Part shown: piece by piece, positions 1-12,239 of the stretch | Numbering within the stretch: the stretch's first letter is position 1 | Layout: every line of letters starts with the position of its first letter | Origin: Ampullaceana balthica | Taxonomy: Eukaryota > Mollusca > Gastropoda > Lymnaeidae | Assembly: GCA_944989445.1 (NCBI GenBank) | Contig: CALYLW010000038.1 | Location: 167,501 to 231,500 of the forward strand | DNA: 64,000 nucleotides | Reading direction: 5' to 3' | Position numbers and translations under genes: made by a program | Notes under the pieces: generated by a model | The model's input: only the letters and a program-made list of their open reading frames with translations | Databases searched by the model: none | Told to the model about the DNA's origin: nothing

Positions 1-529
1 CTAGAAACGAACCAACGGACCCCGTACATTACCCGAGAACCTCAATAAAGTCATACATACAACATTGGAATAATCATTTCTACACGCGGTAATATTATTA
101 TTAACTCTGCCGCGTTCGCCGGTCTAAGCTGTTGGAATGACGTTGACTGCTTAGCAACAAAGGAAGCGACCGGAAGTTTTTTTCCCCACATCCCCCCTCC
201 CCTTCAACCCAGCCAGCCACTGGGTTGCTGCTCTTGCACGGTGCTTAAATATTTAATTAATCGCTGACAGTTTGTGCGTGCTAAAAGGAAAGCTTTCATA
301 TCATGGAAGTTGGAATTAACGGATTGTGGTGGCCTTAAATAATTAATGTTAAACATATAAGCGTTTGGAAAAGTTAATCATTTCGTTTCTTTCGATATAA
401 ATTGAAGTGACTTTTTTCTGATTGTCTAACTAATGTAATCAAATATCATAAGAAAAAAATATGAAGTCGTCGAGCCTAAGCTCTTGATACACCCCCCCCC
501 CACACAAGGTAGTATCGCCCAGACGCGTA
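1..529. other. AT-rich spacer, no feature seen
   Basis: No open frame of note, splice-flanked exon, tandem repeat or transposon end was found. There is a pyrimidine-rich stretch near 180-215 and a poly-C run near 489-500. Confidence 0.6.
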
Positions 530-680
530 ACTAGGTTTTCCGCACCTTTGGCTAATTCATTTTTGGCGCCCTTGAAAAATAGGGAAAATACTAAATTATA
601 CAGAATACATTTATTATGGAAGGATTAGCCCTCGGCCCCCTTGGCAACTTCCCCGATGCCAAGTCGGTGTTACGCCTCTG
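530..680 (-). mobile_element. hAT-like transposon terminal relic
   Basis: Read on the minus strand from position 680 the sequence starts CAGAGGCGTAACACCGACTT and continues with TTGGCATCGGGGAAGTTGCC. This closely parallels the minus-strand end of the decayed hAT transposon at 49608, which starts CAGTGGCGTAACAACGGGTT. Only this end is visible and no second terminus was found. The open frame that starts at 616 is a by-product of this relic. The link to hAT is inferred from the resemblance between the two ends. Confidence 0.4.
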
Positions 681-1444
681 GTACCGCCCCTCTCTTAGCA
701 AACCCAATATTCCCAAGTTATGGCCGCGAAGCGGCACGTTGGAAACGCTTCTTCTAGGGACGGCCCCCACCCATACTTCACCATCACCTCAAGAAACTTT
801 CTAGGTTTGGGACTCTTAGCAATTAGCGTCTATTACAACACCCCTCATCCGCCGCCTCGGTGGTTTAACTGTGGCGCCCTCTGGTGTTGTATTTTGTTGC
901 AAGTAAGGGGAGGGTGTGGTTTTATTTTGTTATGGGTATGAGGTGCTGTATTTACTGAGGGTAATTTTTCTTCGGATGTACAATCTGAACTTATCAATGT
1001 GTTGAAGCATACTTAAAAAAAGAAGAACGCGTGTCTCATAACGTAAAAAATCTATAATAAAGAGTTAAGAACATATTCTGTTACATATAATTTACATAAT
1101 TAGCATAATATCGCAGTAATTCCAAGGTTGACAGGGGAGAATGGATTCAAACCCGGTCGAAATAAATGAGTCTCCGTGAAGTAGGGACACCAAATGTTTA
1201 GAAATATGTAATCGCTATGTAAGTCTACGGTTACTTTATGACGACTGTGTTTTATGTCTCTCTTGACGGCGATCCCGCTTCTAATACTATCACAATATTT
1301 TTTTAAAAAATGTGAATTCGCGAAAAGTGAACCGCGAAGTAGCGTGGAATTACTGTATTTTAATGTTTATATATCCCCACTAGATTATTATATGCACTCA
1401 CTCCCTACGACTGGATTAAATATGAGTGACACAGAGACACGCGG
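681..1444. other. Spacer, no gene seen
   Basis: Unique-looking AT-rich sequence. Its short open frames have no recognisable domain, no paired splice sites and no repeat structure. Confidence 0.5.
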
Positions 1445-1516
1445 ATCTTACTCTGTCACACTTTCTTACACCCCCCCCCCTTTCTGGGGCGTGACGTACT
1501 TTATGGACGGCCCCTA
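1445..1516. mobile_element. Solo terminal repeat of a GGGGCCGTCC-type MITE
   Basis: The segment ends GACGTACTTTATGGACGGCC followed by CC. This is the same terminal inverted repeat that bounds the complete element at 61208-61471. It is preceded by the family's typical C-run and TGTCACACTTTCTTAC motif. The opposite end is not present nearby, so this is a one-ended relic. Confidence 0.6.
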
Positions 1517-3196
1517 AGACATTTTCATTATTAGAAGAAAAAAAAGAAGGAAAAAAAAAGAGTCAGATCAAATGGCGTCTTTAGGGTTTGAGTGGAGATT
1601 TGGGGGGGGGAGGAGGTAGTTTGGGTAAACATCGTTGTCTGGATTTATGGCTGTCGTCGTGGATTGGACCTGAAGGAGAGTCGACAGATTTCTTTGATCC
1701 TAAATTTGTCTTATCGACGGATCCTTTTTTCCCCCTTCTTCTTAATTGATATGAGAACCCTAAGATAAAAAAAAACAGCAACATCTTTTTTTTTGGGACA
1801 TAACTAACCAAAAATAGAAGAGCCATTTCATTGAACGTTGAGAATAAAAGGATATCCATGGCAACAGTGGCGTAGTTGAAATTAGCTTCACTCGGGGGGG
1901 GGGAGCATTATCATCCCCTACCTACAAAGAACCTACCCCTGCAGATTCTTATCTGTTCAAGCCGCCTTTAAATCCCCCCCCCCGGGTCTTCCTTAAGCTA
2001 AGCGCCCGCATGGACCCCCTTATTTCAATAACAACTTTTTATACAACTAATTACATAAATGCTGTCAAAAGCTGGCTTACACGTGGGGTAGCAGTTAACA
2101 AATATACTATAGGAATTTGAGGGTTTGAGTTTTAAAAGGTTTGTGTATAGTGTTGTCTTTCTTTGCATTCAAGCGCGCAGCTCAGCGAGTGCGTAGATTG
2201 TACTACTTAGTTATAGATGAAAAGATATGAGTGATCCTGACAAGACGCCCCGAAACAACGAACGTCTTTCCGGTGAATGTCTTCTTGGACTAAACACTAA
2301 ACAATGAAGCTAATTTAACAAAAATATTTTTAAATTTTTTTATTTTCGTACTTCTATTAGTTTTTGGTTTTGTTTATTCGCTGACGACGGCTTTTTTTCC
2401 GATGCTGTCGTATTTTTGTGGCGTCTTGTCAGGCTTACACATAACCATTTTTCCTATGACCCCTGTCCAAGCCTGATTGCAGCCCAACTCCACTTAAATC
2501 CTGAACATTGTACAGCTGTTTTATCAGACACTGATAGAGCTATTTAAGGCGACGCAAGAGATATTTAATACTTTAATAAACATTTTTTCGACCTAGTTTA
2601 AAAAAAAATGAAAATATAACTAATCAATGATGCGATGAGATTTGGTGACATAAAATCGATTTCATTAAAATATAACGTGTGAGAATGATTGCCATGGAGA
2701 AAAAAAACTTCGATTTCTAAATTAACTGTTGATTTAGAATTTGATTAGTTGAAATAGTTTAATGATTGATTGAAAACTCTAATTATTCTGCGTTTTTGAG
2801 CATATAGACAAAACTATACATACATATCTGCATGTCTACATATCTAAGTATCTATAAATCTATATTCATGTATCTATATATCAATCAATGTATCCCTGTT
2901 ACTTTCACAGTCTCATTTATTCCAGATGTTCATTTATACCCAAACTTTTCCCTGAGCACCCATCCTTTTTTAAACATTACCATAGCTCAAGATGCCGCAA
3001 TCACGTCCAAGTCTAAGATCATAACTTATTAAAGGAAAAAAAAATATATCATTCAACCACCAATCTTGTCTCTACAAACCACAACCCACTCTCACGTTGT
3101 CTTGAGGCAGAAAAACACCACATATCATTATCACCGATGACGTCATAAGCTCAGCGCTGAACAAACTAATTGACGAACATAAGAAGCCTGTTAAAC
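1517..3196. other. Spacer, no gene seen
   Basis: AT-rich sequence with several homopolymer runs. The 92-codon minus-strand frame at 1581-1859 and the 66-codon plus frame at 2832-3032 show low-complexity composition, no domain and no splice context, so neither is called a gene. Confidence 0.5.
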
Positions 3197-3435
3197 GCGA
3201 CAAGACCGATTGCCCAATGTCTTTTGGAGGCCTCTCTAGCGTGACAAGGCCGTTGTCTAATACCCTTCTGAAGGTTCCCATCTAGCGTGACTCACTGATT
3301 GGCTAATAACTTACTTAAGGCACGCTTGCTGTGGCTAATTGATTTTCCAATATCTTAAACGAAGGTTCTCTTCTCTATAGTGCGTAACTAAAAACTGACT
3401 GATATCTTAGTTGCCTAATGCCAGTGTGCTGCCAC
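3197..3435. repeat. Degenerate tandem repeat, about 45-bp monomer
   Basis: About five diverged monomers begin with GCGTGACAAGG, GCGTGACTCACTG or similar and share a CTAATA-type centre and a GGTTCCCATCTA-type end. Identity between copies is low, so this could be the diverged edge of a former array. The 69-codon minus frame here is incidental. Confidence 0.35.
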
Positions 3436-4458
3436 ACAGGGCATCAGCGAAACGCCTGTTATCAGCCAGAATTGATTGGTCTCAACTTAAGAAAAAGATA
3501 AACAAGTTTCGGTATGCTTCAATTTGACCGTCTAAAAAAAACAACTTCAGACATATTTCGAAAAAAAACAACAACACAATTACATTGTACGTTTAAATAC
3601 CTTGAATGAATATTTTAACAAAAGCGATGACTAATATTTTATGAAACAATAACCCATTAGATCCGCGACTGCAAGCCAATTCAACCCGCGAGTCTTATAA
3701 CGTTTATATCTCAGCACTTTGTGACTTTGTTCTAAGGTTCTATTTAGTGTCGGAAATAACTCGATAGTCCATCATGGGGCGGGCTTGAATCCGTCCCGCG
3801 GGGGAAGTTCGCACCACTCCGCACCACTCCGCACTAAAGACTAAACAATTCATTTCAGGGCCAGCCGTCGGTAAACGCACGCCTGCTGCTGGTCTTCGGG
3901 GAGGCAACTCTTCAAGTCTGGGTGGATCGTCACGCCATTTCGTCTCTGAGAGTAGCGCACTCTCGCTGACGCGATTCCCGACCCCAAAGCTCCCGTCCTT
4001 TTGTGGGTAACCATAACGGCCGTTACTTTGACAGATTGCATTTGATTATGAAAAACAGGAGACGGTAAAATACCAACATGAACTAATTAAGGGTAACACC
4101 CCGGGGTCTCGTGTATCTCATGATATCCAACTAAAGAGCAAAGTCGGCCGTATACATGAATAGTTCAGGCATAAAGTGAAAGCGTATTTTCGTTGAAAGC
4201 AATATTTTAAGAAAGTACCCTAAAAGTCGAATTGGAAGAAACAATTCTTCCAGCGTTAAGAAAAGTGCACGTGTTACCAGACAACAGGGATCAAAATATG
4301 GACTGGCTAGAAGGAGTGGACTAATCCGTCCCCTACTCAGTTTACTTGACACAACTTACGGTCAAGTGGAGGACTGTTAACAAATAGCGATTAATCTTCT
4401 ATGAAATCTATTTTGCTCGTCCATTGAACACAACGTTACTGCCACGTGTATACACACT
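3436..4458. other. Spacer, no gene seen
   Basis: Unique-looking sequence. Minus-strand frames at 3850-4041 and 4131-4352 have no recognisable domain and no convincing splice sites. Confidence 0.45.
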
Positions 4459-4459
4459 G

Positions 4460-5008
4460 GGGGTCTACCGATATGCCTTTTTGTAAGCGACCAAATATTT
4501 CAGTGGAAGTTTTATTTAAAGTTACCCTTTTGATGTGACGTTACATTTCTTCAACCCCCTCCCTCCCCTCGTCACGCATCGTCACAAAAGTGTGACCCCC
4601 CTCCCCCCTCTAGGTGCGTGACGTCATTTATGGACGGCCCCTTAGAACAATTACGGTATACTCGGTATCGGCATCCCTTACACAGTATTTCCGAGTATTC
4701 GAAAATCGGCCGATACCTAAACTGTGTCAAAATTGGCACATGTCACGCTTTATCGTGTCTGTACATATTAATACTCGGAATCATAGTTCCTTCAATACCG
4801 GTATCGGGATCGATATATTAATTTTTTCGAGATATTTGAAAATCTAAATGATATTTTTTTCCCCTGAATTTTGTTTGGTCAAAATGTCACTTATTATGAA
4901 ATCTCGGTGACGTCAATATCGGGACCCTTACATGCTACCGATACCAATATTTCCGATATCCTGATATTGGTGCCGATATATCGGCTGGCCGATATATCGG
5001 TAGACCCC
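4460..5008. mobile_element. MITE with GGGGTCTACCGATAT terminal inverted repeats
   Basis: The left end reads GGGGTCTACCGATAT and the right end is its inverse, ATATCGGTAGACCCC, near 4994-5008. The interior is rich in CGATATC-type short inverted motifs, especially at 4930-5000. Candidate 8-bp flanks (TACACACT and TAATACAT) match only in part, so the target duplication is not secure. A terminal repeat of another MITE family lies inside it at 4555-4641. It encodes nothing and is probably moved in trans. Confidence 0.6.
4555..4641. mobile_element. Solo terminal repeat of the GGGGCCGTCC-type MITE
   Basis: The sequence ends GACGTCATTTATGGACGGCC plus CC, with the family's C-rich spacer and GTCACAAAAGTGTGAC motif upstream. 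It is the counterpart of the terminus at 61208-61471 and lies inside the larger MITE at 4460-5008. Confidence 0.5.
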
Positions 5009-5160
5009 TAATACATACACACACGCCATCAGACACACACACATACAGACACATAAACACACACTTAAAAAACACACACACGCACGCACAAACACACACA
5101 CGCACACACACACAGGCACACGCACACACACACTCTTACACACACACACGCACACACACT
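5009..5160. repeat. CA/GT microsatellite with CG interruptions
   Basis: Imperfect (CA)n with CGCACG interruptions, next to the right end of the MITE. The cysteine-valine open frames on the minus strand are translations of this microsatellite and are not genes. Confidence 0.9.
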
Positions 5161-6173
5161 TAACTGCCGATCGTTGGGAATAAACTCACAATAAATAAAT
5201 TTGAACACAATTTTCTGTGTCGGTATTTACGTTTTTAATCATTAAAAATTTTAGTTGAAGAAGGAAAAAAAGTTCATAGAAATTAGAGCCGTCTAATTTA
5301 TATTTATATTTTCCCCTGAGGATTAAACATGTTTTGTAATTTGTAATTGTTTACGTTTTTAATCAGCCTGTTCTGGCTGTTGGTTTAATGAGGAATTTCA
5401 CATCTCAATATTGACCACTTCCTCATGTCCCAGAATATTTTCTTCGCTCACCAACCACTAAGATAAGATATTTTTTTATGTCTAAAAGGTCACTCGAGAG
5501 AGACCTCCAGCTGGTCTGGCATCAAGAAACAAACAAAAACATTTTTTTTCTTCAAAATGGTAAAACATAAGTTTTGCTTCACAAAAATGGAGTTTTAAAT
5601 CATTTACAACTCTCCAATTTCTAATTTGAGATTTATATTCTGAAAGTATTTAAGAATTCATTTTACGATTTCTAATTTAAGCATATGTTTTAACTAACAA
5701 CTATTTATTTTCCTTCAAGTTTCATTATATTATGCGGATCTTTGTGCCTAGAAAAAACCTTTAACTTTTTCTCGTGACTAAATTTCCTGTGGTTTCTAAC
5801 CCTAACTCTAAAATATTAACAAAATAAACAACTGAAAAAAAACTTTAAAAAAAAACCAGGAGATAAAGTCGATGAAAAACAATTCAATTGGGTGATGCAA
5901 TTGATCTTTTGCATGTGGAGCACTTTCACCGTGCAAAGCATCGTTTATTTTTTTCTTCTTTTTCTTTCTTTCTTAGTGTTTGAGATGTGTTTTGGAGAAA
6001 AGCGCCACATTTTTATGAACCCCACAGACACAAATCCACAAACAAAACATTAACTGCCAAGATGATCAAGTTTTTCGTGGCCCTCCCTGTGGGAGAGAGC
6101 AGCTTAATCTCTGCCCAATCCTTACCTACAGTAGATTTTTTTTTACTTATCATCACTGTTCGTCTTTGTATAC
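5161..6173. other. AT-rich spacer, no gene seen
   Basis: No coding exon, RNA gene or tandem repeat recognised. Confidence 0.5.
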
Positions 6174-6181
6174 TTCCTACA

Positions 6182-6350
6182 CAGAGGCGTCACTAGGGGG
6201 TCGCCGGTGGTGCGGACACCAACACATAAAATTCTGTATGATCGCGTTATTTGGCACTGGCAGACTCGGAGGAGGTCTATGGTGTAAGCCGTGAGGGGGT
6301 AACGCCATGAGCTACCGCACTGGGTGACACCAACCCTTGTGACGCCTCTG
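6182..6350. mobile_element. hAT-type MITE with perfect 8-bp target duplication
   Basis: A 169-bp element with ends CAGAGGCGTCAC and GTGACGCCTCTG, which are inverted copies of each other. It is flanked by TTCCTACA at 6174-6181 and the identical TTCCTACA at 6351-6358. An 8-bp duplication and CAG...CTG ends are characteristic of the hAT superfamily. The interior contains GTTATTTGGCACTGGCAGAC and GGAGGAGGTCTATGG, which recur in the copy at 18109-18307, so both belong to one family. It has no coding capacity. Confidence 0.85.
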
Positions 6351-6358
6351 TTCCTACA

Positions 6359-7255
6359 TATTAATGTGCTTCCTTGCAAATAAAAAGATAAATAAAATTT
6401 GTCATGATAGTATACATAACACTAATAAAAGCAGGAATTAAAAATATATGTTCATAAGACGTCTTATCTTTCCTATGTTATATGTTACAGACGCATACCC
6501 TATACATAAGATTAATGCTTCCTACGTTTATCTATTGTTTTATGTCTTGTCTTTCATTACACCGGTACCGCAGGGGTTAAGTTAAACTTCGCAATATCTT
6601 ACACCGCTGATGAAAGTCATAGAATCATACCGCAGAGGTTGAAGAGACCCTAAAGGGCCGAGACCACAAAATATCAGATGGACATCCAGGAGACGATCAA
6701 ATAAATCTACAAGATACTTTCCTGAAGGTGTTTTGCCTGCGGCGTGTCACAATTTCAGAGATTGTCACATCCTGACAACAGAGCCAAGCGGAATGTGTCA
6801 ATATTCTTGATGGTTATGAACTTATTTTATGAAAATTTTCTCAAAGGGAAAAAATCGATTACGTAGGAAGTTGTTTACACAATGTGTACAAATTGAATCT
6901 CTTCACACACACACACACATTGCGTCAATTGAAGTTAATGCTGAGGACTGGCTCAAAGGGAGATGCGCTTTGTCATCTCACGCGCAGTCGTTAACGAAAC
7001 AAAACGAGTTTTGCGTGCAAGTAACAAAGTCGGAATGATCAAGGATTTGTTGTTAAATGTCAACGAGTTTTTTTTTAGCTTGTTTGATTTTGAGCAATTT
7101 AACTTCGAAATCACAAAGAATACAATTTTTATATATTATTTAAAAACATTTTTCTTTTACCCACGCTTGTTACACCTAAACTTTTGTTCAGTTGTAATGT
7201 TCAGTATATTTGTGTAAGGAAAGTACCGCGGCTTTAAAGTTGCAGCAGCATTTCG
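6359..7255. other. AT-rich spacer, no gene seen
   Basis: Short open frames at 6829-7217 have AT-driven composition and no domain. A short CACACA run lies near 6904. Confidence 0.5.
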
Positions 7256-7776
7256 ATTTGTGCAAGGACAGCCCTACAGCTTTAGAATTACACATTTTTA
7301 TTGGTGCGAGAAAAGCCCTACAGTTTCATTGTTACGTCAGGACTTAATATTTATTCAATGACAGCCCTACAGCTTCTTAGTTGCAGCACCATGATGATTT
7401 GTGCAAGGTCAGTGCAGTTTTATAATTACAGCCCCATATTCATTCGTGCAAGGACAGCCCTGCAGTTTTATAAATACAGCACCCTATTCATTTGTTCAAG
7501 GACAGCCCTGCAGTTTTATAAATACAGCAGGGCTTAGATTTGTGCAAGGACAGTCCTGCAGTTTTATAAATACAGCAGGGCTTAGATTTGTGCAAGGACA
7601 GCCCTGCAGTTTTATAAATACAGCACTATATTCATTTGTTCAAGGACAGCCCTGCAGTTTTATAAATACAGCAGGGATTAGATTTGTGCAAGGACAGCCC
7701 TGCAGTTTTATAAATACAGCAGGGCTTAGATTTGTGCAAGGACAGCCCTGCAGTTTTATAGCTATAAGACCACGTT
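7256..7776. repeat. 48-bp minisatellite
   Basis: About eleven copies of a monomer built as GATTTGTGCAAGGACAGCCC then TGCAGTTTTATAAATACAGC and a short tail. Clean copies at 7501, 7549 and 7597 are exactly 48 bp apart, while copies before 7440 are diverged. The period is a multiple of three, so a 125-codon frame stays open with a 16-residue repeat. There is no start context, splice signal or known domain to suggest a protein. This array is ancestral or sister to the 57-bp array that follows. Confidence 0.9.
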
Positions 7777-10700
7777 GATTTGAGCAAGCACGTCAATACA
7801 GTCTTATAGTTACACCACACTGTGATTTGTTCCAGTTGGAGCAAGCACGTCACTACAGTCTTATGGTTACACCACACTGTGATTTGTTCCAGTTGGAGCA
7901 AGCACGTCACTACAGTCTTATAGTTACACCACACTGTGATTTGTTCCAGTTGGAGCAAGCACGTCACTACAGTCTTATAGTTACACCACACTGTGATTTG
8001 TTCCAGTTGGAGCAAGCACGTCACTACAGTCTTATGGTTACACCACACTGTGATTTGTTCCAGTTGGAGCAAGCACGTCACTACAGTCTTATAGTTACAC
8101 CACACTGTGATTTGTTCCAGTTGGAGCAAGCACGTCACTACAGTCTTATAGTTACACCACACTGTGATTTGTTCCAGTTGGAGCAAGCACGTCACTACAG
8201 TCATATAGTTACACCACACTGTGATTTGTACCAGTTGGAGCAAGCACGTCACTACAGTCTTATAGTTACACCACACTGTGATTTGTTCCAGTTGGAGCAA
8301 GCACGTCACTACAGTCTTATAGTTACACCACACTGTGATTTGTTCCAGTTGGAGCAAGCACGTCACTACAGTCTTATAGTTACACCACACTGTGATTTGT
8401 TCCAGTTGGAGCAAGCACGTCACTACAGTCTTATAGTTACACCACACTGTGATTTGTTACAGTTGGAGCAAGCACGTCACTACAGTCTTATAGTTACACC
8501 ACACTGTGATTTGTTCCAGTTGGAGCAAGCACGTCACTACAGTCTTATTGTTACACCACACTGTGATTTGTTACAGTTGGAGCAAGCACGTCACTACAGT
8601 CTTATTGTTACACCACACTGTGATTTGTTCCAGTTGGAGCAAGCACGTCACTACAGTCTTATAGTTACACCACACTGTGATTTGTTCCAGTTGGAGCAAG
8701 CACGTCACTACAGTCTTATAGTTACACCACACTGTGATTTGTTCCAGTTGGAGCAAGCACGTCACTACAGTCTTATAGTTACACCACACTGTGATTTGTA
8801 CCAGTTGGAGCAAGCACGTCACTACAGTCTTATAGTTACACCACACTGTGATTTGTTCCAGTTAGAGCAAGCACGTCACTACAGTCTTATAGTTACACCA
8901 CACTGTGATTTGTACCAGTTGGAGCAAGCACGTCACTACAGTCTTATGGTTACACCACACTGTGATTTGTTCCAGTTGGAGCAAGCACGTCACTACAGTC
9001 TTATAGTTACACCACACTGTGATTTGTTACAGTTGGAGCAAGCACGTCACTACAGTCTTATTGTTACACCACACTGTGATTTGTTTCAGTTGGAGCAAGC
9101 ACGTCACTACAGTCTTATTGTTACACCACACTGTGATTTGTTTCAGTTGGAGCAAGCACGTCACTACAGTCTTATATTTACACCACACTGTGATTTGTTA
9201 CAGTTGGAGCAAGCAGGTCACTACAGTCTTATAGTTACACCACACTGTGATTTGTTCCAGTTGGAGCAAGCACGTCACTACAGTCTTATAGTTACACCAC
9301 ACTGTGATTTGTTACAGTTAGAGCAAGCACGTCACTACAGTCTTATAGTTACACCACACTGTGATTTGTTCCAGTTGGAGCAAGCACGTCACTACAGTCT
9401 TATTGTTACACCACACTGTGATTTGTTTCCAGTTGGAGCAAGCACGTCACTACAGTCTTATATTTACACCACACTGTGATTTGTTCCAGTTGGAGCAAGC
9501 ACGTCACTACAGTCTTATATTTACACCACACTGTGATTTGTTACAGTTGGAGCAAGCACGTCACTACAGTCTTATAGTTACACCACACTGTGATTTGTTC
9601 CAGTTGGAGCAAGCATGTCACTACAGTCTTATAGTTACACCACACTGTGATTTGTTCCAGTTGGAGCAAGCACGTCACTACAGTCATATAGTTACACCAC
9701 ACTGTGATTTGTTCCAGTTGGAGCAAGCACGGCACTACAGTCTTATAGTTACACCACACTGTGATTTGTTCCAGTTGGAGCAAGCACGGCACTACAGTCT
9801 TATAGTTACACCACACTGTGATTTGTTACAGTTGGAGCAAGCACGTCACTACAGTCTTATAGTTACACCACACTGTGATTTGTTACAGTTGGAGCAAGCA
9901 CGGCACTACAGTCTTATAGTTACACCACACTGTGATTTGTTCCAGTTGGAGCAAGCACGGCACTACAGTCTTATAGTTACACCACACTGTGATTTGTTCC
10001 AGTTGGAGCAAGCACGGCACTACAGTCTTATAGTTACACCACACTGTGATTTGTTACAGTTGGAGCAAGCACGTCACTACAGTCTTATAGTTACACCACA
10101 CTGTGATTTGTTCCAGTTGGAGCAAGCACGTCACTACAGTCTTATAGTTACACCACACTGTGATTTGTTCCAGTTGGAGCAAGCACGTCACTACAGTCTT
10201 ATAGTTACACCACACTGTGATTTGTTCCAGTTGGAGCAAGCACGTCACTACAGTCTTATAGTTACACCACACTGTGATTTGTTCCAGTTGGAGCAAGCAC
10301 GGCACTACAGTCTTATAGTTACACCACACTGTGATTTGTTCCAGTTGGAGCAAGCACGGCACTACAGTCTTATAGTTACACCACACTGTGATTTGTTCCA
10401 GTTGGAGCAAGCACGTCACTACAGTCATATAGTTACACCACACTGTGATTTGTTCCAGTTGGAGCAAGCACGTCACTACAGTCATATAGTTACACCACAC
10501 TGTGATTTGTTCCAGTTGGAGCAAGCACGTCACTACAGTCTTATGGTTACACCACACTGTGATTTGTTCCAGTTGGAGCAAGCACGTCACTACAGTCTTA
10601 TTGTTACACCACACTGTGATTTGTTCCAGTTGGAGCAAGCACGTCACTACAGTCTTATAGTTACACCACACTGTGATTTGTTACAATTTGGAGCAAGCAT

Positions 10701-11033
10701 GTCACTACAGTCTTATAGTTACACCACACTGTGATTTGTTCCAGTTGGAGCAAGCACGTCACTACAGTCTTATAGTTACACCACACTGTGATTTGTTCCA
10801 GTTGGAGCAAGCACGTCACTACAGTCTTATGGTTACACCACACTGTGATTTGTTACAGTTGGAGCAAGCACGTCACTACAGTCTTATAGTTACACCACAC
10901 TGTGATTTGTTCCAGTTGGAGCAAGCACGTCACTACAGTCTTATAGTTACACCACACTGTGATTTGTTACAGTTGGAGCAAGCACGTCACTACAGTCTTA
11001 TAGTTACACCACACTGTGATTTGTTCCAGGACA
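7777..11033. repeat. 57-bp minisatellite, about 56 copies
   Basis: A homogeneous array with monomer GATTTGTTCCAGTTGGAGCA followed by AGCACGTCACTACAGTCTTA and TAGTTACACCACACTGT. From 7824 to 11018 the length equals 56 units of 57 bp plus two single-base insertions, near 9427 (an extra T in TTTGTTTCC) and near 10685 (TTACAATTTGG). Variants cluster: CACGGCAC monomers occur at about 9730-10030 and 10290-10370, and TCATATAGTT variants recur. Because 57 is divisible by three, frames of up to 550 codons on the plus strand and 271 on the minus strand are open. They are repeat artefacts. The first monomer (7777-7823) lacks the 9-10 bp that separate the 57-bp and 48-bp types. Confidence 0.95.
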
Positions 11034-11039
11034 GTGCAG

Positions 11040-11780
11040 CCATTTAAAAAAACACTTTTGTTCATTTGTACGAGGATGAACAACTTACTCACGCGTTTCG
11101 TTGCATAATTACTCTGTCGCTGTGAATCTTTGTCACGTGGAAAATAATTGTGAACTACACCAACAAATCTACACTTGACATCTCAACCTTTAAAAAATTC
11201 TTAAATTTCTTAGCAATGAATCGTGAAAGGTTTTCAATATTTAATGACGGTAAAAGGGAACATTTTACATAGCCTTAGAAAATGTCAAACACAACAGCGA
11301 CTTTTTGTTTTCATTTTTATGGCTGTGTTTAACTACTCATTCTTCTAAAGTGTTCTTCACATCGAGTTTTCACATTCTACTTAGAAATCGATAACTTCCC
11401 CTTTTAATTATGGATGAGACTGTTTTCGTTTTCCCCGCCCCAATTCTTTGACTAAATCCAGTACCAGGTGTCAATGGGGAAAGGGGGGGGGGCGGAGGTC
11501 TCGAATATTGGGTCGTATTAGCAGATTACAGACTAATCTGTGGGCAACACCCTTCTCAACTAAATGCTAATGTAGGTAACATTGGTAAAATAATCAATTC
11601 TATGGCACGTAAATTACTTTAACCCATTGTTTAAATCTAAGTACGTCCCATAGATACTAAAAGCTGGTGAAATACTTAATTCGATCTCCCGCAATAAATT
11701 AGCATTCAATGAGGCACACTACACAACTACAAATATGTATGCACTCTACACAAAAGTCAAATCTGTATGCACAAATCTTG
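11040..11780. other. AT-rich spacer, no gene seen
   Basis: Diverged 48-bp-type sequence can be followed to about 11080 (GGACAGTGCAG, TTCATTTGTACGAGG). After that there is no recognisable feature apart from a poly-G run near 11485. Confidence 0.5.
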
Positions 11781-11784
11781 GTCG

Positions 11785-11992
11785 AAACGTCCTGTGGCCA
11801 AATCGCCTGGAGTCGAATCGTCCGGCGTCGAGGTGTCCGACCACCAATTTTTGGATATAGACCACGCTGTGGTCGAACCGTCCGTGGTCGTAACGTCCTG
11901 TGGTCGAACTGGCAGGGTCAAACCGTCCGGGGTCGAAGTGTCCGACCAACAATTGTTGGATATAGACCCCGCTGTGGTTAAGACATCTTAAA
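11785..11992. repeat. 106-bp tandem duplication with short submonomers
   Basis: AACGTCCTGTGG occurs at 11786 and 11892, and GTCCGACCA occurs at 11834 and 11940. Both pairs are offset by 106 bp. Within each unit a GTCGAA(T/C)CGTCC-like submonomer of about 14-15 bp recurs. The overlapping open frames on both strands arise from this GC-richer repeat. Confidence 0.65.
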
Positions 11993-12239
11993 ACGAAATT
12001 ATAAACTGAGCCTTTAATTGACAATAGTTATCATCCAAATTAATAAGAGGTGTTTTTTTTAATGAAAGATTTTATTATTTTTGTTGTTGAAAACTTGATA
12101 ACATTCTGCCCTTGACATGAAATCACAAAGTTGGTCAGCTAATGATGTAAGTCACCTTATAAATACAAGTCATCTAATGTGACTGAAAAGTGTCAACTGT
12201 TAAGAGCAACAAAGGAAAAAGAAACAAATAAATTCAAAA

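Noticed and set aside
7827..9479. 550-codon plus-strand open frame, and similar frames at 9361-10734 and 7632-8447
   Set aside because: They are translations of the 57-bp repeat, which is a multiple of three and lacks stops. Single-base insertions break them, and no start, splice or domain evidence exists.
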